A stretch of DNA of 64,000 bases from CAG-217 sp963605415. Lineage in GTDB: Bacteria; Bacillota; Clostridia; Oscillospirales; Acutalibacteraceae. Each line of letters starts with the position of its first letter. Position 1 is the stretch's first letter. A program made the translations under genes and the position numbers. Shown here piece after piece: positions 40,009 to 49,968 of this stretch. The stretch is from positions 1-64,000 of the forward strand of contig CAVCUL010000004.1 in the NCBI GenBank assembly GCA_963605415.1, given 5' to 3'. The notes below the pieces were generated by a model. It saw only the letters and a program-made list of their open reading frames with translations, did no database searches and had not been told where the DNA came from.

Positions 40009-40836
40009 TTAGATTTCCTCCATTTCCGATTGCTCGGATAATATTTGTTTTGCTTCGTCCCAAAGGGCGTCCAGCGCCTGCAAGGAAGACGACTTCATCT
40101 CCATGCCGCGCTCCGCTGCCAGCTGCTCCACCAGCACATAGCGGGAGAGGAACTTGTCCGTGGCTGCGGTCAAGGTCTCCTCACTGTCTACGCCGATAAA
40201 GCGGGCTATATTCACGCAGGAGAACAGCACATCACCGAATTCGTCCGCAATGCTGCCGGGCTCTCCCTGGTCCAAAGCGATTTTGAGCTCGTCAATCTCT
40301 TCATGCAGCTTGTCCATCGCGCCGGAGCAGTCCGGCCAGTCAAACCCCTGTTTGGCGGCCTTTTGCTGCACCTTTTGGGCGCGCATCAGTGCCGGCAATT
40401 CCCGAGGTATACTCACCATGGAGTCGCTGACTTTTTTCATTCCTTTTTCTTTTAACTTAGCAGCATCCCAGCTGGCAAGTGCATCATCCGTATTCTCGGC
40501 CTTCACATTGCCAAACACATGGGGGTGACGGAAGATCAGCTTTTTGCAGATCCCGTCCGCCACATCATTAAAATCAAAGTGACCTGCCTCTGCCTCCATT
40601 TGGGCGTGGAGCGCGACCTGAAGCAACACATCGCCCAGCTCCTCCTGCAATCCCGCAGTGCTCTGCCGGTTGATAGCCTCAATGACCTCATAGGTCTCCT
40701 CTATAAAATTCTTCTTTATGGAGGAATGGGTCTGTGCCCGGTCCCAGGGGCAGCCGCCGGGAGCACGGAGCAGCGCCACAATGCGGATCAAATCCTCCGT
40801 ATCGTAGTGCTCTTTGCGTGTAAAATCCAATGCCAT
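40009..40836 (-). CDS. mazG: Nucleoside triphosphate pyrophosphohydrolase MazG
   Basis: 275 residues from ATG 40836, with AGAGG 7 nt upstream; the frame extends upstream into the promoter, so the longer start is rejected. Two tandem MazG domains are present (about 10-110 and 150-260), with GGCPWDRAQTHSSIKKNFIEE-type opening and EELGDVLLQVALHA and DEFGDVLFSCVNIAR as the metal-binding EEXXE/D helices. It hydrolyses non-canonical dNTPs. It has its own sigma-A promoter after spoVB. Confidence 0.95.
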   Translation of the reverse strand: MALDFTRKEHYDTEDLIRIVALLRAPGGCPWDRAQTHSSIKKNFIEETYEVIEAINRQSTAGLQEELGDVLLQVALHAQMEAEAGHFDFNDVADGICKKLIFRHPHVFGNVKAENTDDALASWDAAKLKEKGMKKVSDSMVSIPRELPALMRAQKVQQKAAKQGFDWPDCSGAMDKLHEEIDELKIALDQGEPGSIADEFGDVLFSCVNIARFIGVDSEETLTAATDKFLSRYVLVEQLAAERGMEMKSSSLQALDALWDEAKQILSEQSEMEEI

Positions 40837-40870
40837 ACCGACGCCTCTTTTGATCAACTCGTTCCAGCAA

Positions 40871-40899
40871 ATTATATATGATATAACGCCAAATTTCAA
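40871..40899 (-). promoter_or_regulatory. Sigma-A promoter of mazG-hup
   Basis: On minus, -35 TTGAAA (40894-40899), a 17-nt spacer and -10 TATAAT (40871-40876). Confidence 0.85.
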
Positions 40900-40917
40900 G
40901 TAGCCAAGCGGTTTTTT

Positions 40918-42591
40918 TTAACTTTCTCTGGCAAAATGCAGATCTTTTGTGGAAAGTGTACCAAAGAACAGCAACAAAATTGTTAGAACTGCCGAAAATA
41001 AAATGCCTGATAAGACAAAATTCCATGTGTTTTGCAACTGGGTAAAGAACACACCGGCCACCCCTTTCACTGTCAGGCAGGTAAAAATCACCGCCAGCAC
41101 CGGCTTTACAAACACCTGCGTAATCGAAATACGCACCCCGGTCGACCGGCGCATTAGCACCAAACAATAGACGGAAAGGAACAAAAACGATACGCCTGTA
41201 GCAATGACCGAGCCGTAAAGATGGAATCGCCCGTTAGGGATCAAAAGAAAGTTCAGTCCCACCCGCAGCAACGCCGTCAGGGTAAAGGGCAGCAACAGGC
41301 GTTTGGCATAACCAAGCGCTTGCAGCGCAAACACACAGGTAGACGACAGTGCTGCCGGCAGCGCAGTAAAGGCGAACCAAAACAACAGGCGGTGGCAGCC
41401 TAGAACCAAATCCGGGGACGACACACCGTAAAATACAGACAGCACCTCGTAGGAAAACAGTGCCAGCCCCCCACTGCCGGCGGTGCCTAAGATCACTGTA
41501 TATTTCAGAATCCCTGCATACAGGCTGCCAAACCGGGCGGACCGGTCCTGATAGGCGCCGGACAACGCCGGTACCGCCGCCACCCCCAGCGCCATGGTCA
41601 TGGACGGTACCAGATGAACAAAATCCTGCACGGCGGAATACAGTCCGTAAACATAGGTTACCACATCTGTATCTGCCACCTTGGTCAGAGACAGAGGTAC
41701 CGCAAAAATCCGTTGCAACTGCTCGGCACCGCACAATCCCAGACACATCTGCACACTGGCTGTATCCGTAAAGCCGGACAGGCTCTGAATCGCCGTTGCT
41801 CCAACCAGCGGCAAAGAGAACTGCACCAGTTCCCGGGTCACGCCAACTGGCAGCTGCTGCCCAGGTAGGCGGCATGGATAATGAAGCCGATCGTACAGCA
41901 CCGCATACAGCCAGGCCGCCAACGCGCCCACGGTCACACCAAGCATGGCACAGGCCGCCGTTACCGGGTACATCATGGACAGGGCCATCGTCTCACTCTC
42001 TGCCCGATTGCCCAGCACCAGGCCGGTATCCAAATAGGTTTGATACAGCCGCCCCATGGACAGCTTGGCAAACAGCAGGCCGAAAACCATCTTAAACACC
42101 GCTTCCAACACCTGGCAGACAGAGGTCGGCACCATATTCAGGTGTCCCTCCGCAAAGGCGCGGCGGGCTGCCGCCATAGCTGAGAAAAACGCTGTAGGTG
42201 CCAGGATCAGCACCGTGTAAATTGCCCTTGGTGCACCTGCCACCAACCGGGTATATGGCCCGGCCAGCAGCACCATCAGCGCCGTACCTGCAAGCCCTAC
42301 CCAAAAGAACAGCCCCCGAGCGCTGCGCTGCAAGGCGGCCACCCGAGCACTGTCCCCGGTAGCACGGTACTTGCTCACCAGGCCGGAAAGGGCTATGGGA
42401 AAGGCGCCCAGGGTGATGGCGTGCACCGGCATAAACAGCGTATACGCCGTGGAGAAGTATCCGCGCCCGATCGCACCAATATAACCGGTCAGCGGAATTT
42501 TATAAACCGCACCGATCACCTTAACGGCCGCCGTAGCCACCAGTAGCAGCGCCGCAGCGGACAGGTACTTTTGTTTGGTTGTCTGCTCCAT
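40918..42591 (-). CDS. spoVB: Stage V sporulation protein B-like polysaccharide flippase
   Basis: 557 residues from ATG 42591, with GGGTGA upstream. About 14 membrane helices of the MOP/MurJ-like superfamily; the N-terminus AAALLLVATAAVKVIGAVYKIPL and the GRGYFSTAYTLF segment match SpoVB/YabM. SpoVB is thought to flip lipid-linked cortex precursors. Location ahead of mazG matches Bacillus (spoVB-mazG-rqcP-yabP-yabQ-divIC). Other MOP flippases look similar, so the label leans on context. Confidence 0.88.
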   Translation of the reverse strand: MEQTTKQKYLSAAALLLVATAAVKVIGAVYKIPLTGYIGAIGRGYFSTAYTLFMPVHAITLGAFPIALSGLVSKYRATGDSARVAALQRSARGLFFWVGLAGTALMVLLAGPYTRLVAGAPRAIYTVLILAPTAFFSAMAAARRAFAEGHLNMVPTSVCQVLEAVFKMVFGLLFAKLSMGRLYQTYLDTGLVLGNRAESETMALSMMYPVTAACAMLGVTVGALAAWLYAVLYDRLHYPCRLPGQQLPVGVTRELVQFSLPLVGATAIQSLSGFTDTASVQMCLGLCGAEQLQRIFAVPLSLTKVADTDVVTYVYGLYSAVQDFVHLVPSMTMALGVAAVPALSGAYQDRSARFGSLYAGILKYTVILGTAGSGGLALFSYEVLSVFYGVSSPDLVLGCHRLLFWFAFTALPAALSSTCVFALQALGYAKRLLLPFTLTALLRVGLNFLLIPNGRFHLYGSVIATGVSFLFLSVYCLVLMRRSTGVRISITQVFVKPVLAVIFTCLTVKGVAGVFFTQLQNTWNFVLSGILFSAVLTILLLFFGTLSTKDLHFARES

Positions 42592-42607
42592 TCCATCACC
42601 CGGTGTG

Positions 42608-42649
42608 AAAAAAAGAGCAGCGCACAGACCATCAGGTCTATACACTGCT
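42608..42649 (-). terminator. Terminator of the 130-residue coiled-coil gene
   Basis: A 15-bp stem with a few wobbles (42616-42630 with 42635-42649), loop ATCA, and seven U on minus (42608-42614). It insulates spoVB. Confidence 0.85.
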
Positions 42650-42674
42650 TTCTTCTTCCTGTATTTGCGTGGGG

Positions 42675-43067
42675 TCAGGATATGGTCACATCATCATCGC
42701 TGACGGTGGTGACCGTAGGGTTCTTGGCGGCCTCAACCTCCGCCGTCAGCTGGTCCAGCTTAGCGCGCAGCGCGGTGATCTCCGCCCCGCAGCTTTCCAG
42801 CGCCTCCGCCTGCTGCAACTGGGGTTGCTGCACCGCGTCATACGCCAGTCGGCCATACTTCTCGTAGGCCTTCGCCAGCTTAGCCTTTATATCCAGGCAC
42901 TCCACTTTTTTGCGGGACAGCTCCAGCGCCTCCGCACTTTTTTTGCTGACTTCTTCCGTAAAGGTACGGGTACGACTCAGCACATCGTCTAAATCAAAAT
43001 TAGAAATTTTGGCACCGGAGAACACATCGTCCATATTGCCAAAAAGATCGCCGAATTTCTTAGCCAT
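42675..43067 (-). CDS. Small coiled-coil protein of unknown function
   Basis: 130 residues from ATG 43067, with CGGAGGG upstream. MAKKFGDLFGNMDDVFSGAKI opens a helical protein; residues about 40-120 form a long heptad-like coiled coil rich in Ala, Lys and Glu. It ends in an acidic VSDDDVTIS tail. No signal peptide or membrane helix. I do not recognise the family; small coiled-coil proteins of this type are common in Clostridia. It is a single-gene unit with a strong promoter and terminator, suggesting high expression. Confidence 0.8.
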   Translation of the reverse strand: MAKKFGDLFGNMDDVFSGAKISNFDLDDVLSRTRTFTEEVSKKSAEALELSRKKVECLDIKAKLAKAYEKYGRLAYDAVQQPQLQQAEALESCGAEITALRAKLDQLTAEVEAAKNPTVTTVSDDDVTIS

Positions 43068-43086
43068 AATATCCCTCCGTATTGTT

Positions 43087-43115
43087 ATTATATTACAGAG
43101 GGTAAAGAATTGCAA
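43087..43115 (-). promoter_or_regulatory. Strong promoter of the coiled-coil gene
   Basis: On minus, -35 TTGCAA (43110-43115), a 17-nt spacer and -10 TATAAT (43087-43092). Confidence 0.85.
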
Positions 43116-43184
43116 TACAATTTGCAAACTTTTTGCGGAATTACGCTATACAATCCGCCGAAAATGTCTATTTCAACCGTCTGT

Positions 43185-44624
43185 TTAATCATATTCCGCA
43201 TAAAAGTCGGGTATGCGCTTTTTGCGCTCTAACAAGGTGTCAAAATCCCGAATGTACTCATAGGGGTATTTGTAATTATAGATCCGCTCGATCATACCGC
43301 TATTTTGGCCCCGCAGCTTGGTCACCGCGCCGGCACCCACCGCCAGCACCGTGTGGGTCTCGTCCATCATATACACATTATAGAGACAGTCGTAGCCCGG
43401 TTTGCACCAGCCCACATTCTCCAAATTGCCCAGAGACTTGCTTTGCCGGTACATATAGTAGGGATAGTACCCGGCACCGTGAAGGGCCTGCCCGGCGTAG
43501 TCCACCATATTGGACACAGTGAGCCGATCTTTCAGATCAAAGGTCTGCTCTTTTGTGACCATATAGGCAGAAGTTTTCAGCGCCAGGGTGTGCACGGTGA
43601 TGGACTCTGCCTGCAAGTCCAGCGCCGTCTGAATACTGTCCTGAAAGGACGGCAGATCGTCCTCCGGCAGCCCGGCGATAAAGTCCATATTGATATGGTC
43701 AAAGCCGCAGTCCCGGGCCAAGGCAAAGGCGTCCAGCGTTTGCCGGGCCGTATGGCGGCGGCCGATGGCCTCCAGCACCTTGTCGTTAAAGCTCTGGGGG
43801 TTAATGCTGATCCGCTGCACCCCGGCGGCTTTAATGACCTCCAGTCGATCCCGGGTCACCGTGTCCGGCCGTCCGGCCTCCACCGTGTACTCCATCAGGT
43901 GCGAAAGGTCAAAATTCTGTTCAATGGTATCAAAAATGCGCCCCAGGTCCTTGGCGGACAATGTGGTGGGCGTGCCACCGCCGAAATACACGGTGGCCAA
44001 TTCCAGCCCCAGTTCTTTGGCGTACTTGGCCGTCTCCTCCAACTCCCGCAACAGCAGGTCCACATAAGGGGTCATCAGCTTGTGGGTCTTTTCAATAGAA
44101 TGGGACACAAAGGAGCAGTAGGCGCACCGGGTGGGGCAAAAGGGAATAGACACATAGAGAGAGAACGACTTTGGCCCGGAGCGGGCAATGGAGCGGTTCT
44201 CGTGGAGCATCACCTCATGGGCCAGCTCCGCCTTGCTCTTATGGGTCAAAAAGGCGGTCTGGAAGTGCTCCACCGCTGCGCTGTCCCCCATTTGGGCGCA
44301 CAGCCGGTGCATCAGTTTGGCCGGGCGCACGCCGTACAGCACGCCCCAAGGGGGCGCAAAGCCTAAAATGCCGCTAAGCAGCTGATACAGGGTGACGGAC
44401 AGCACCAGGTGCTCCTCGTCCGCCGGTCCCGGCTTGGCCGTTGCCTCCCGGTACACATCGTACACCTTGGCAGACACAAAAAAGGACCCGTCCGTCTCCC
44501 GGCGGGTGGTGATCACCACCGGGTCCTCCTCCCCCTCCAAACGGATCTTCTCGTGAGGGAAGAAGGTGATGCACAGGTTCTTCATATCAAATTCATAAGG
44601 GTGGTCAATGACGTGTAAAATCAT
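43185..44624 (-). CDS. hemZ: HemZ-family radical SAM protein (coproporphyrinogen III oxidase-like)
   Basis: 479 residues. An N-terminal extension of about 160 residues precedes a radical SAM core with FCPTRCAYCSFVS (about 176), the CxxxCxxC cluster motif. VYFGGGTPTTL (about 220), EYTVEAGRPDTVT (about 250) and RISINPQSFND (about 274) are HemN/HemZ features. HemZ is an accessory coproporphyrinogen dehydrogenase in Bacillus; whether this bacterium makes haem is not known. It overlaps the MBL gene by 4 nt and is the last gene of the his-recJ-rsh transcript. Confidence 0.9.
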   Translation of the reverse strand: MILHVIDHPYEFDMKNLCITFFPHEKIRLEGEEDPVVITTRRETDGSFFVSAKVYDVYREATAKPGPADEEHLVLSVTLYQLLSGILGFAPPWGVLYGVRPAKLMHRLCAQMGDSAAVEHFQTAFLTHKSKAELAHEVMLHENRSIARSGPKSFSLYVSIPFCPTRCAYCSFVSHSIEKTHKLMTPYVDLLLRELEETAKYAKELGLELATVYFGGGTPTTLSAKDLGRIFDTIEQNFDLSHLMEYTVEAGRPDTVTRDRLEVIKAAGVQRISINPQSFNDKVLEAIGRRHTARQTLDAFALARDCGFDHINMDFIAGLPEDDLPSFQDSIQTALDLQAESITVHTLALKTSAYMVTKEQTFDLKDRLTVSNMVDYAGQALHGAGYYPYYMYRQSKSLGNLENVGWCKPGYDCLYNVYMMDETHTVLAVGAGAVTKLRGQNSGMIERIYNYKYPYEYIRDFDTLLERKKRIPDFYAEYD

Positions 44625-45238
44625 AATTTCTTCATATACGGGTTATGTTGCCGTTCAAAATTCAGGGTGGAAAAGCGGTCGTGGCCGGGATAGACAGTGT
44701 AGTCCCCGGGCAGGGCCGCCAGTTTTTGCAGGCTCTCCATTATCTCTTTGCTGCTGCCGCCGGGAAAATCCGTGCGGCCGCAGGAGCAGAAAAACAGCGT
44801 GTCGCCGCTAAAAATACAGTCCTCTGCAATGTAGCACACACCGCCGGGGGTATGACCGGGGGTGGCCAGCACGGTAAAGACCGTGCCACCAAGGGTGACG
44901 GTATCGCCGTCCCGCACCAAAATATCCGCCTGCGCCGGTGACTGGGAGAGGAACGAAAAGGCCGCCAGCGACTTGCGAGAGGAAGTGAGCATAGGGGCGT
45001 CCTCGGCGCTGATAACCACCTTGGCGCCGGTGGCAGCCTTTACCGCCGCCACGCCGCCGATATGGTCAAAATGGCCGTGGGTCAGCAGGATATAATCCAG
45101 CCGGGCGTCGCCGATAAAGTCCTTCATCTTGTGGCTATATTCCGTGCAATCCACCAGGGCGCTGCGGCCGCTGGCTTCGTCCGTGACCAGGTAGCAGTTG
45201 TTCTGCAACTGGCCAAAGGTGGCTGATTTGATCTGCAT
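44621..45238 (-). CDS. MBL-fold hydrolase (glyoxalase II-like)
   Basis: 205 residues. The metallo-beta-lactamase motif THGHFDHIGG is at about 53-62, with further metal ligands in TPGHTPGGVCY (about 131) and FSGDTLFFCSCGRTDFPGG (about 148), and a final PGHD. Size fits the YqgX-type small hydroxyacylglutathione-hydrolase-like proteins that follow rsh-dtd in many Firmicutes. The substrate is not defined. The start overlaps the dtd stop (TAATG). Confidence 0.92.
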   Translation of the reverse strand: MQIKSATFGQLQNNCYLVTDEASGRSALVDCTEYSHKMKDFIGDARLDYILLTHGHFDHIGGVAAVKAATGAKVVISAEDAPMLTSSRKSLAAFSFLSQSPAQADILVRDGDTVTLGGTVFTVLATPGHTPGGVCYIAEDCIFSGDTLFFCSCGRTDFPGGSSKEIMESLQKLAALPGDYTVYPGHDRFSTLNFERQHNPYMKKL

Positions 45239-45690
45239 TACTTCAAGTCCTTTGAGTCAAGAATAATGGTCACCGGGCCGTCGTTTAGGAGTGTGACCGC
45301 CATATCGGCGCCAAACACGCCGTTTTCAATACGCGCCACGCCCTGCTCCCCCAGCGCCCGGGTAAAGTATTCGTACAGCTCATTGGCTTCCGCAGGGGGT
45401 GCGGAATGGGTAAAGCTGGGGCGCCGCCCGTGGGTGCAGTCCGCACACAGGGTAAACTGGCTCACCACCAGCGCCCCGCCGCCAATGTCTAAGAGCGACA
45501 GGTTCATCTTGCCGTTTTCATCTTCAAATATCCGTAGGTTAGCAATTTTCTTTACCAGCTTGTCCGCTTCTACTTGGGTATCGCCCTGGGCCACGCCCAA
45601 TAGAATCAGCAGCCCCTGTTCGGTGGCGCCCACGGTCTGGCCGTCCACCTCTACTTTAGCATGCTGCACCCGTTGCAATACGGTAATCAT
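45238..45690 (-). CDS. dtd: D-aminoacyl-tRNA deacylase
   Basis: 150 residues. It removes D-amino acids and glycine from mischarged tRNA. The catalytic motifs SQFTLCAD (about 77, SQFTL) and LNDGPVTI (about 136, NxGPxT) are present. ATG 45690 overlaps the rsh stop by 4 nt; rsh-dtd is a conserved pair. Confidence 0.97.
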   Translation of the reverse strand: MITVLQRVQHAKVEVDGQTVGATEQGLLILLGVAQGDTQVEADKLVKKIANLRIFEDENGKMNLSLLDIGGGALVVSQFTLCADCTHGRRPSFTHSAPPAEANELYEYFTRALGEQGVARIENGVFGADMAVTLLNDGPVTIILDSKDLK

Positions 45691-47942
45691 CGTCCTGCAC
45701 CTCGCTCAATATGATACACACTGGGTATTTTCTTTAGAATTTTCACTACATTATCCAAATGTTCCCGGCTGTTTACAGACAAGGTCATGGTGGTCAAGCA
45801 GTTACCCTCGTTAATGGGCCTGGCGTTAATGGAATGGATCTTCACATGGGCCTTGGACATGGCATTGGCAATATCCAGCACCAGTCCGTCACGGTCAATG
45901 GCATAAACCTCCAGGGTGGACATGGTCTCCACCTGGACAGACTCGTCCCACCGGGCCTTGACCCAGCGCTCCGGCTCCGGGCACTCCACCAGATCCCGTG
46001 GCACATTCACACAGTCCCGCCGATGAATGGTCAGGCCGTGGCCCCGGGTGATAAACCCGATAATCTCCTCACCGGGAACCGGGGTACAACAACGGGCCAT
46101 ATTGATCAGGCAGTTGTCAATCCCCTCAACGATCACACCGCCGCTACTGCCGCCGGACTTGCGTGGGCGCTCCGGCGCCTTTGTCTGCTGAGGCTCCTCT
46201 GCCTGGCGCCAGTTACGGTTGTATTCATCTTTAATACCGGGCATCATGCGGCTGATGACCAGCCCGCCGTAGCCCACGGTAGCGTAAAAATCCTCTACGG
46301 AAGCGCAGTGCTGCCGCTCAGCGATCCGCTGCAAAAAGGCGTCGTACTGCTCACCGTCCAGGCGGATAAAGTTCCGCCGCAGTTCACGATCCACCTCGGC
46401 CTTGCCCTGGACGATGTTTTCATCCCGTCGCTCTTTCTTAAACCAGGAGCGGATCTTAGACCGGGCCTCGCCGGTGGTCACCACTTTCAACCAGTCTCTG
46501 GACGGGCCTTTGCCGGGCTGATTGCTGGTGAGCACCTCGCAGATCTCTCCGGTTTTCAGTTTATAGGTCAGGGGCACGATCTTGCCGTTGACCTTGGCGC
46601 CGGTCATACGGTTGCCCACCGCCGAGTGAATGGCGTAGGCAAAGTCGATCACCGTGGCGCCGCTGGGCAAATTCTTAATATCCCCATTAGGGGTGAAAAC
46701 AAAGATTTCATCGGAGGACAGGTCGCCCTTAATGTTGCGCACCAGGTCCTCCGCATTGGTGGACGCCTCGCCGGTCTCCAACATTTTGTGGATCCACTCC
46801 AGCCGATTGTCAATGGAGTCCTTGCCGCCTTTGCCCAGCTTATACTTCCAGTGGGCGGCGATACCGTACTCTGCCGTGCGGTGCATATCCCAGGTGCGAA
46901 TTTGAATTTCAAAGGGAATGCCGCCGGGGCCAAGCACCGTGGTGTGCAGGGACTGGTACATATTGGGCTTAGGAGTGGAGATATAGTCCTTGAACCGCCC
47001 GGGCAGGGGCGTAAACATATCGTGCACAATGCCCAGCGCATTGTAGCAGTCGATCATCGAGTCTACGATAATGCGCACGGCGTAAATGTCAAAAATCTGT
47101 TCAAAATCCTTGCCTTTAATATACACCTTGCGAAAGATCCCGTGAACGGACTTCACCCGGGAGGTAATCTGCACATTCTTCATGATCGGCTCTAATTTGG
47201 CGCGAATTTGCGCCTTAATATCCGCCAGGAAGCGCTCGCCCTCCACCTGCTTTAAGCGCAGGTTCTGCTCGATCTCTTTATATGCGATGGGATCCAGGTA
47301 AAAGATGGCCAGGTCCTCTAATTCTTCTTTAATGGCACGAATACCCAGCCGATGGGCAATGGGGGCGTAAATCTCCAGGGTTTCCAGGCTCTTCTCCCGC
47401 TGCTTATACGGCGGCCAAAACTTGGCGGTGCGCATATTGTGCAGCCGATCCGCCAGCTTGATGATAATGACCCGCACATCCCGGTTCATGGCCATAAACA
47501 TTTTGCGAATGTTCTCCGCCTGCACCTCTTCCCGGGTAGACAGGGGGATCTGACCCAGCTTGGTCACGCCGTCCACCAGCAGCGCCACCTCCGGGCCGAA
47601 CTCGCGGGTGATATAGTCAATGTCATAGGGCGTGTCCTCTACCACATCGTGGAGCAATGCACCAATAATACAATCATTGTCCATACCCAGGTCAAACAGG
47701 ATTTTCGCCACCGCCACCGGGTGCATGATATACGGCTCCCCGGAGCGGCGGAACTGCCCCTCATGAGCAGAACGAGCCAGGGAATAGGCCTTTTCGATCC
47801 GGGCGCTGTCATACTGGGATTTCTTTTGAATTTCCGCAAAGAACGGCGCAAAGCCGTCGTCATAGGGCTTGTGGTCCACCGTCTGCTCCGGGGGCAGCTC
47901 TGCCGCCACCGGCACCGGGGGTATTTGTTTTTTATTCTCCAA
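45687..47942 (-). CDS. relA: Bifunctional (p)ppGpp synthetase/hydrolase (RSH)
   Basis: About 751 residues; the start is uncertain. TTG 47942 has GAGAGG 9 nt upstream, while the in-frame GTG 47951 has no proper SD spacing. The HD hydrolase domain carries GALLHDVVEDT (about 95). The synthetase domain carries DIYAVRIIV and GRFKDYISTPKPNMYQSLHTTV (about 260-345). TGS (VFTPNGDIKNLPSGATVIDFAYAIH), a CC/ZFD region with INMARCCTPVPGEE and a C-terminal ACT domain follow. It controls the stringent response. It is downstream of his and recJ genes, overlapping recJ. Confidence 0.96.
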   Translation of the reverse strand: MENKKQIPPVPVAAELPPEQTVDHKPYDDGFAPFFAEIQKKSQYDSARIEKAYSLARSAHEGQFRRSGEPYIMHPVAVAKILFDLGMDNDCIIGALLHDVVEDTPYDIDYITREFGPEVALLVDGVTKLGQIPLSTREEVQAENIRKMFMAMNRDVRVIIIKLADRLHNMRTAKFWPPYKQREKSLETLEIYAPIAHRLGIRAIKEELEDLAIFYLDPIAYKEIEQNLRLKQVEGERFLADIKAQIRAKLEPIMKNVQITSRVKSVHGIFRKVYIKGKDFEQIFDIYAVRIIVDSMIDCYNALGIVHDMFTPLPGRFKDYISTPKPNMYQSLHTTVLGPGGIPFEIQIRTWDMHRTAEYGIAAHWKYKLGKGGKDSIDNRLEWIHKMLETGEASTNAEDLVRNIKGDLSSDEIFVFTPNGDIKNLPSGATVIDFAYAIHSAVGNRMTGAKVNGKIVPLTYKLKTGEICEVLTSNQPGKGPSRDWLKVVTTGEARSKIRSWFKKERRDENIVQGKAEVDRELRRNFIRLDGEQYDAFLQRIAERQHCASVEDFYATVGYGGLVISRMMPGIKDEYNRNWRQAEEPQQTKAPERPRKSGGSSGGVIVEGIDNCLINMARCCTPVPGEEIIGFITRGHGLTIHRRDCVNVPRDLVECPEPERWVKARWDESVQVETMSTLEVYAIDRDGLVLDIANAMSKAHVKIHSINARPINEGNCLTTMTLSVNSREHLDNVVKILKKIPSVYHIERGAGR

Positions 47943-49968
47943 GGCTTGCACCCTCTCTCAGTTTTCGCAAAATGGGCGTGGCTTCCAAATCGGCCTTGCC
48001 CGCAGGCTGTGCCAGGCGAATTTGGTTCTTGCCCCGGCGAATCAGTCCCGCCTGGTGCAGGGCTTTCAGCGCCACTTGCACCTGTCCGTAGGTTGCCCCT
48101 TTTTGTAGGGCAAAATACAACTCCTCGGTGCCAAAATCCCAGCCGCCCCGGCTCTTTAAGAACCGATAAACCGCGGCGCACACCTGCCGATCCGGATATA
48201 CCGGATACTGATGGGTGCCATTTTGCAAAAAGGCTCTGTAATCGTAAAGCTCATTATAATACCGGTCGTCGTCCGTGCCGCTGCGGCGCACATCTGCCGC
48301 CCGCACGGAAAGATAGACCTTGCCCTTGTAGGGATTTTTAGAAATTTGTACCGCACAGTCGATAAAATCGCCGGGCACAAAGGGGAAGTCCGCTGCCTTC
48401 ACGCCAAACTGCACGATCCGCAGGCGGCGGCCCTTTTTCTCCACCTCCAGGCGAATGTGCTTGCCCTCCGCCCCCAGGGGGCTGACGGACAGCAGCTGCA
48501 AGTGAAACAGGCCGAACAGCGCCGCCGGATTGTCTGTGCCGCAAGGCTCCAGCAGTTGCAAACTCTCTGCCAAATCCAGCGTCAAGTACGCCGGGGACAG
48601 CTTGCAATCCAAATGCAGCTGCAATGCCGGCATACGGGGGTATTCCTTGGCTGCGTAGTCGTTGATGGCCTCTGCAAAGGCAGGAATATCCGCCGCTGCC
48701 AGGCCCATACCCGCAGCCATCGGGTGGCCGCCAAAACGGGTGAGCACATGGCTGCACGCCGCCACGGCCCGGTACAGGTCAAAGCCCTCTATGCTCCGGG
48801 CGGAGCCGCAGGCGGTGCCGTCCTCTTTGATATCCAGCACCACAGTGGGCTTGCCGTAGCGCTCCACCAGGTGGGACGCCACAATGCCGATGACCCCCGG
48901 GTGGTAGTCCTCCCCGGCCACCACCAGCACACGCCGGCGCAAGGGCGTCGGGTCCGCGGCCAGCTTGGCAGTAATATCGTCTATGATCTTATGTTCCAGC
49001 TCCTGCCGCAGGGCGTTATCATCACTCAGCTGACGGGCGCGGGCAGCGGCAGTCTCCTCATCTTCCGCCAGCAGCAGTTCCAACGCCCGCAGGGCACTGT
49101 CCATTCGCCCGGCGGCGTTAATGCGGGGGCACAGCTTAAAAGCCACATCGGTGCCACTCAGTTTCTCCCCTGCACCGGCAGCCTGCAACAAGGCATACAC
49201 GCCGGGGCGCGGCACCTCCTGCAAGGTGCGCAGACCGGCCTGCACCAGTGCCCGGTTCTCCCCTACCAGGGGCACCAGATCGCCCACCGTGCCGATAGCC
49301 ACCAAGTCGCCGAACTGCTCCAGCAGCTCCGCCGGTTCGCCGTCATACAAACAGCACGCCAGCTTAAAGGCCACGCCCACGCCGCAAAAGTCCGTAAAGG
49401 GCAGCTGATTATCCGTTCTGTGGGGGTTCACCACCGCCTCCGCCCGGGGCAGCTGCTCCCCCACCTGGTGATGATCGGTCACCACCAGCTGCATACCCTG
49501 GCGGTAGATATACTCCGCCTCATCCACAGACGAAATACCGTTATCCACCGTAACGATCAGGCTGGTGCCCTTGGCAGCAAGAGTATCAATGGCCCCTTTG
49601 TTCAGGCCGTAGCCCTCCGTCTCCCGGTCCGGGATATAGTAGATCACATTGCCGCCCATAGCCTCTAAAAAAGAGTATAGCAAAGCTGTGGCGGTCACAC
49701 CGTCACAGTCATAATCTCCGTACACGCATATTTTTTCGCCGCTGTCCAGCGCCTGTTGCAGTCTGGCGGCAGCCGCCTCCATATCCGCAAAACCCTCCGG
49801 GGCGCACAGCGCCCCACCGGGGTGTAGGAACTCCTGCACCGCCAAGTGGTCTGTCAGTCCGCGGGACACCAGCAAAAATGCCAAAAACGGGTCGATATTG
49901 AATTGTTCGCTAATGGCAGAGGCAGCCTCTTTGTCTGCCTGCCGGATCAACCATTTTTTATGCAGCAT
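47932..49968 (-). CDS. recJ: Single-stranded-DNA-specific exonuclease RecJ
   Basis: 678 residues. A 5'-3' ssDNA exonuclease in recombination and mismatch repair. DHH-family motifs: YGDYDCDGVTATALLY (about 83), IVTVDNGISS (about 139), VTDHHQVGEQLP (about 157), the DHHA1 motif near RFGGHPMAAGMG (about 410). An OB-fold (about 455-560) follows. A C-terminal extension (about 580-660) resembles a winged helix, longer than E. coli RecJ. ATG 49968 overlaps the hisE stop (TAATG). Confidence 0.95.
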   Translation of the reverse strand: MLHKKWLIRQADKEAASAISEQFNIDPFLAFLLVSRGLTDHLAVQEFLHPGGALCAPEGFADMEAAAARLQQALDSGEKICVYGDYDCDGVTATALLYSFLEAMGGNVIYYIPDRETEGYGLNKGAIDTLAAKGTSLIVTVDNGISSVDEAEYIYRQGMQLVVTDHHQVGEQLPRAEAVVNPHRTDNQLPFTDFCGVGVAFKLACCLYDGEPAELLEQFGDLVAIGTVGDLVPLVGENRALVQAGLRTLQEVPRPGVYALLQAAGAGEKLSGTDVAFKLCPRINAAGRMDSALRALELLLAEDEETAAARARQLSDDNALRQELEHKIIDDITAKLAADPTPLRRRVLVVAGEDYHPGVIGIVASHLVERYGKPTVVLDIKEDGTACGSARSIEGFDLYRAVAACSHVLTRFGGHPMAAGMGLAAADIPAFAEAINDYAAKEYPRMPALQLHLDCKLSPAYLTLDLAESLQLLEPCGTDNPAALFGLFHLQLLSVSPLGAEGKHIRLEVEKKGRRLRIVQFGVKAADFPFVPGDFIDCAVQISKNPYKGKVYLSVRAADVRRSGTDDDRYYNELYDYRAFLQNGTHQYPVYPDRQVCAAVYRFLKSRGGWDFGTEELYFALQKGATYGQVQVALKALHQAGLIRRGKNQIRLAQPAGKADLEATPILRKLREGASLGE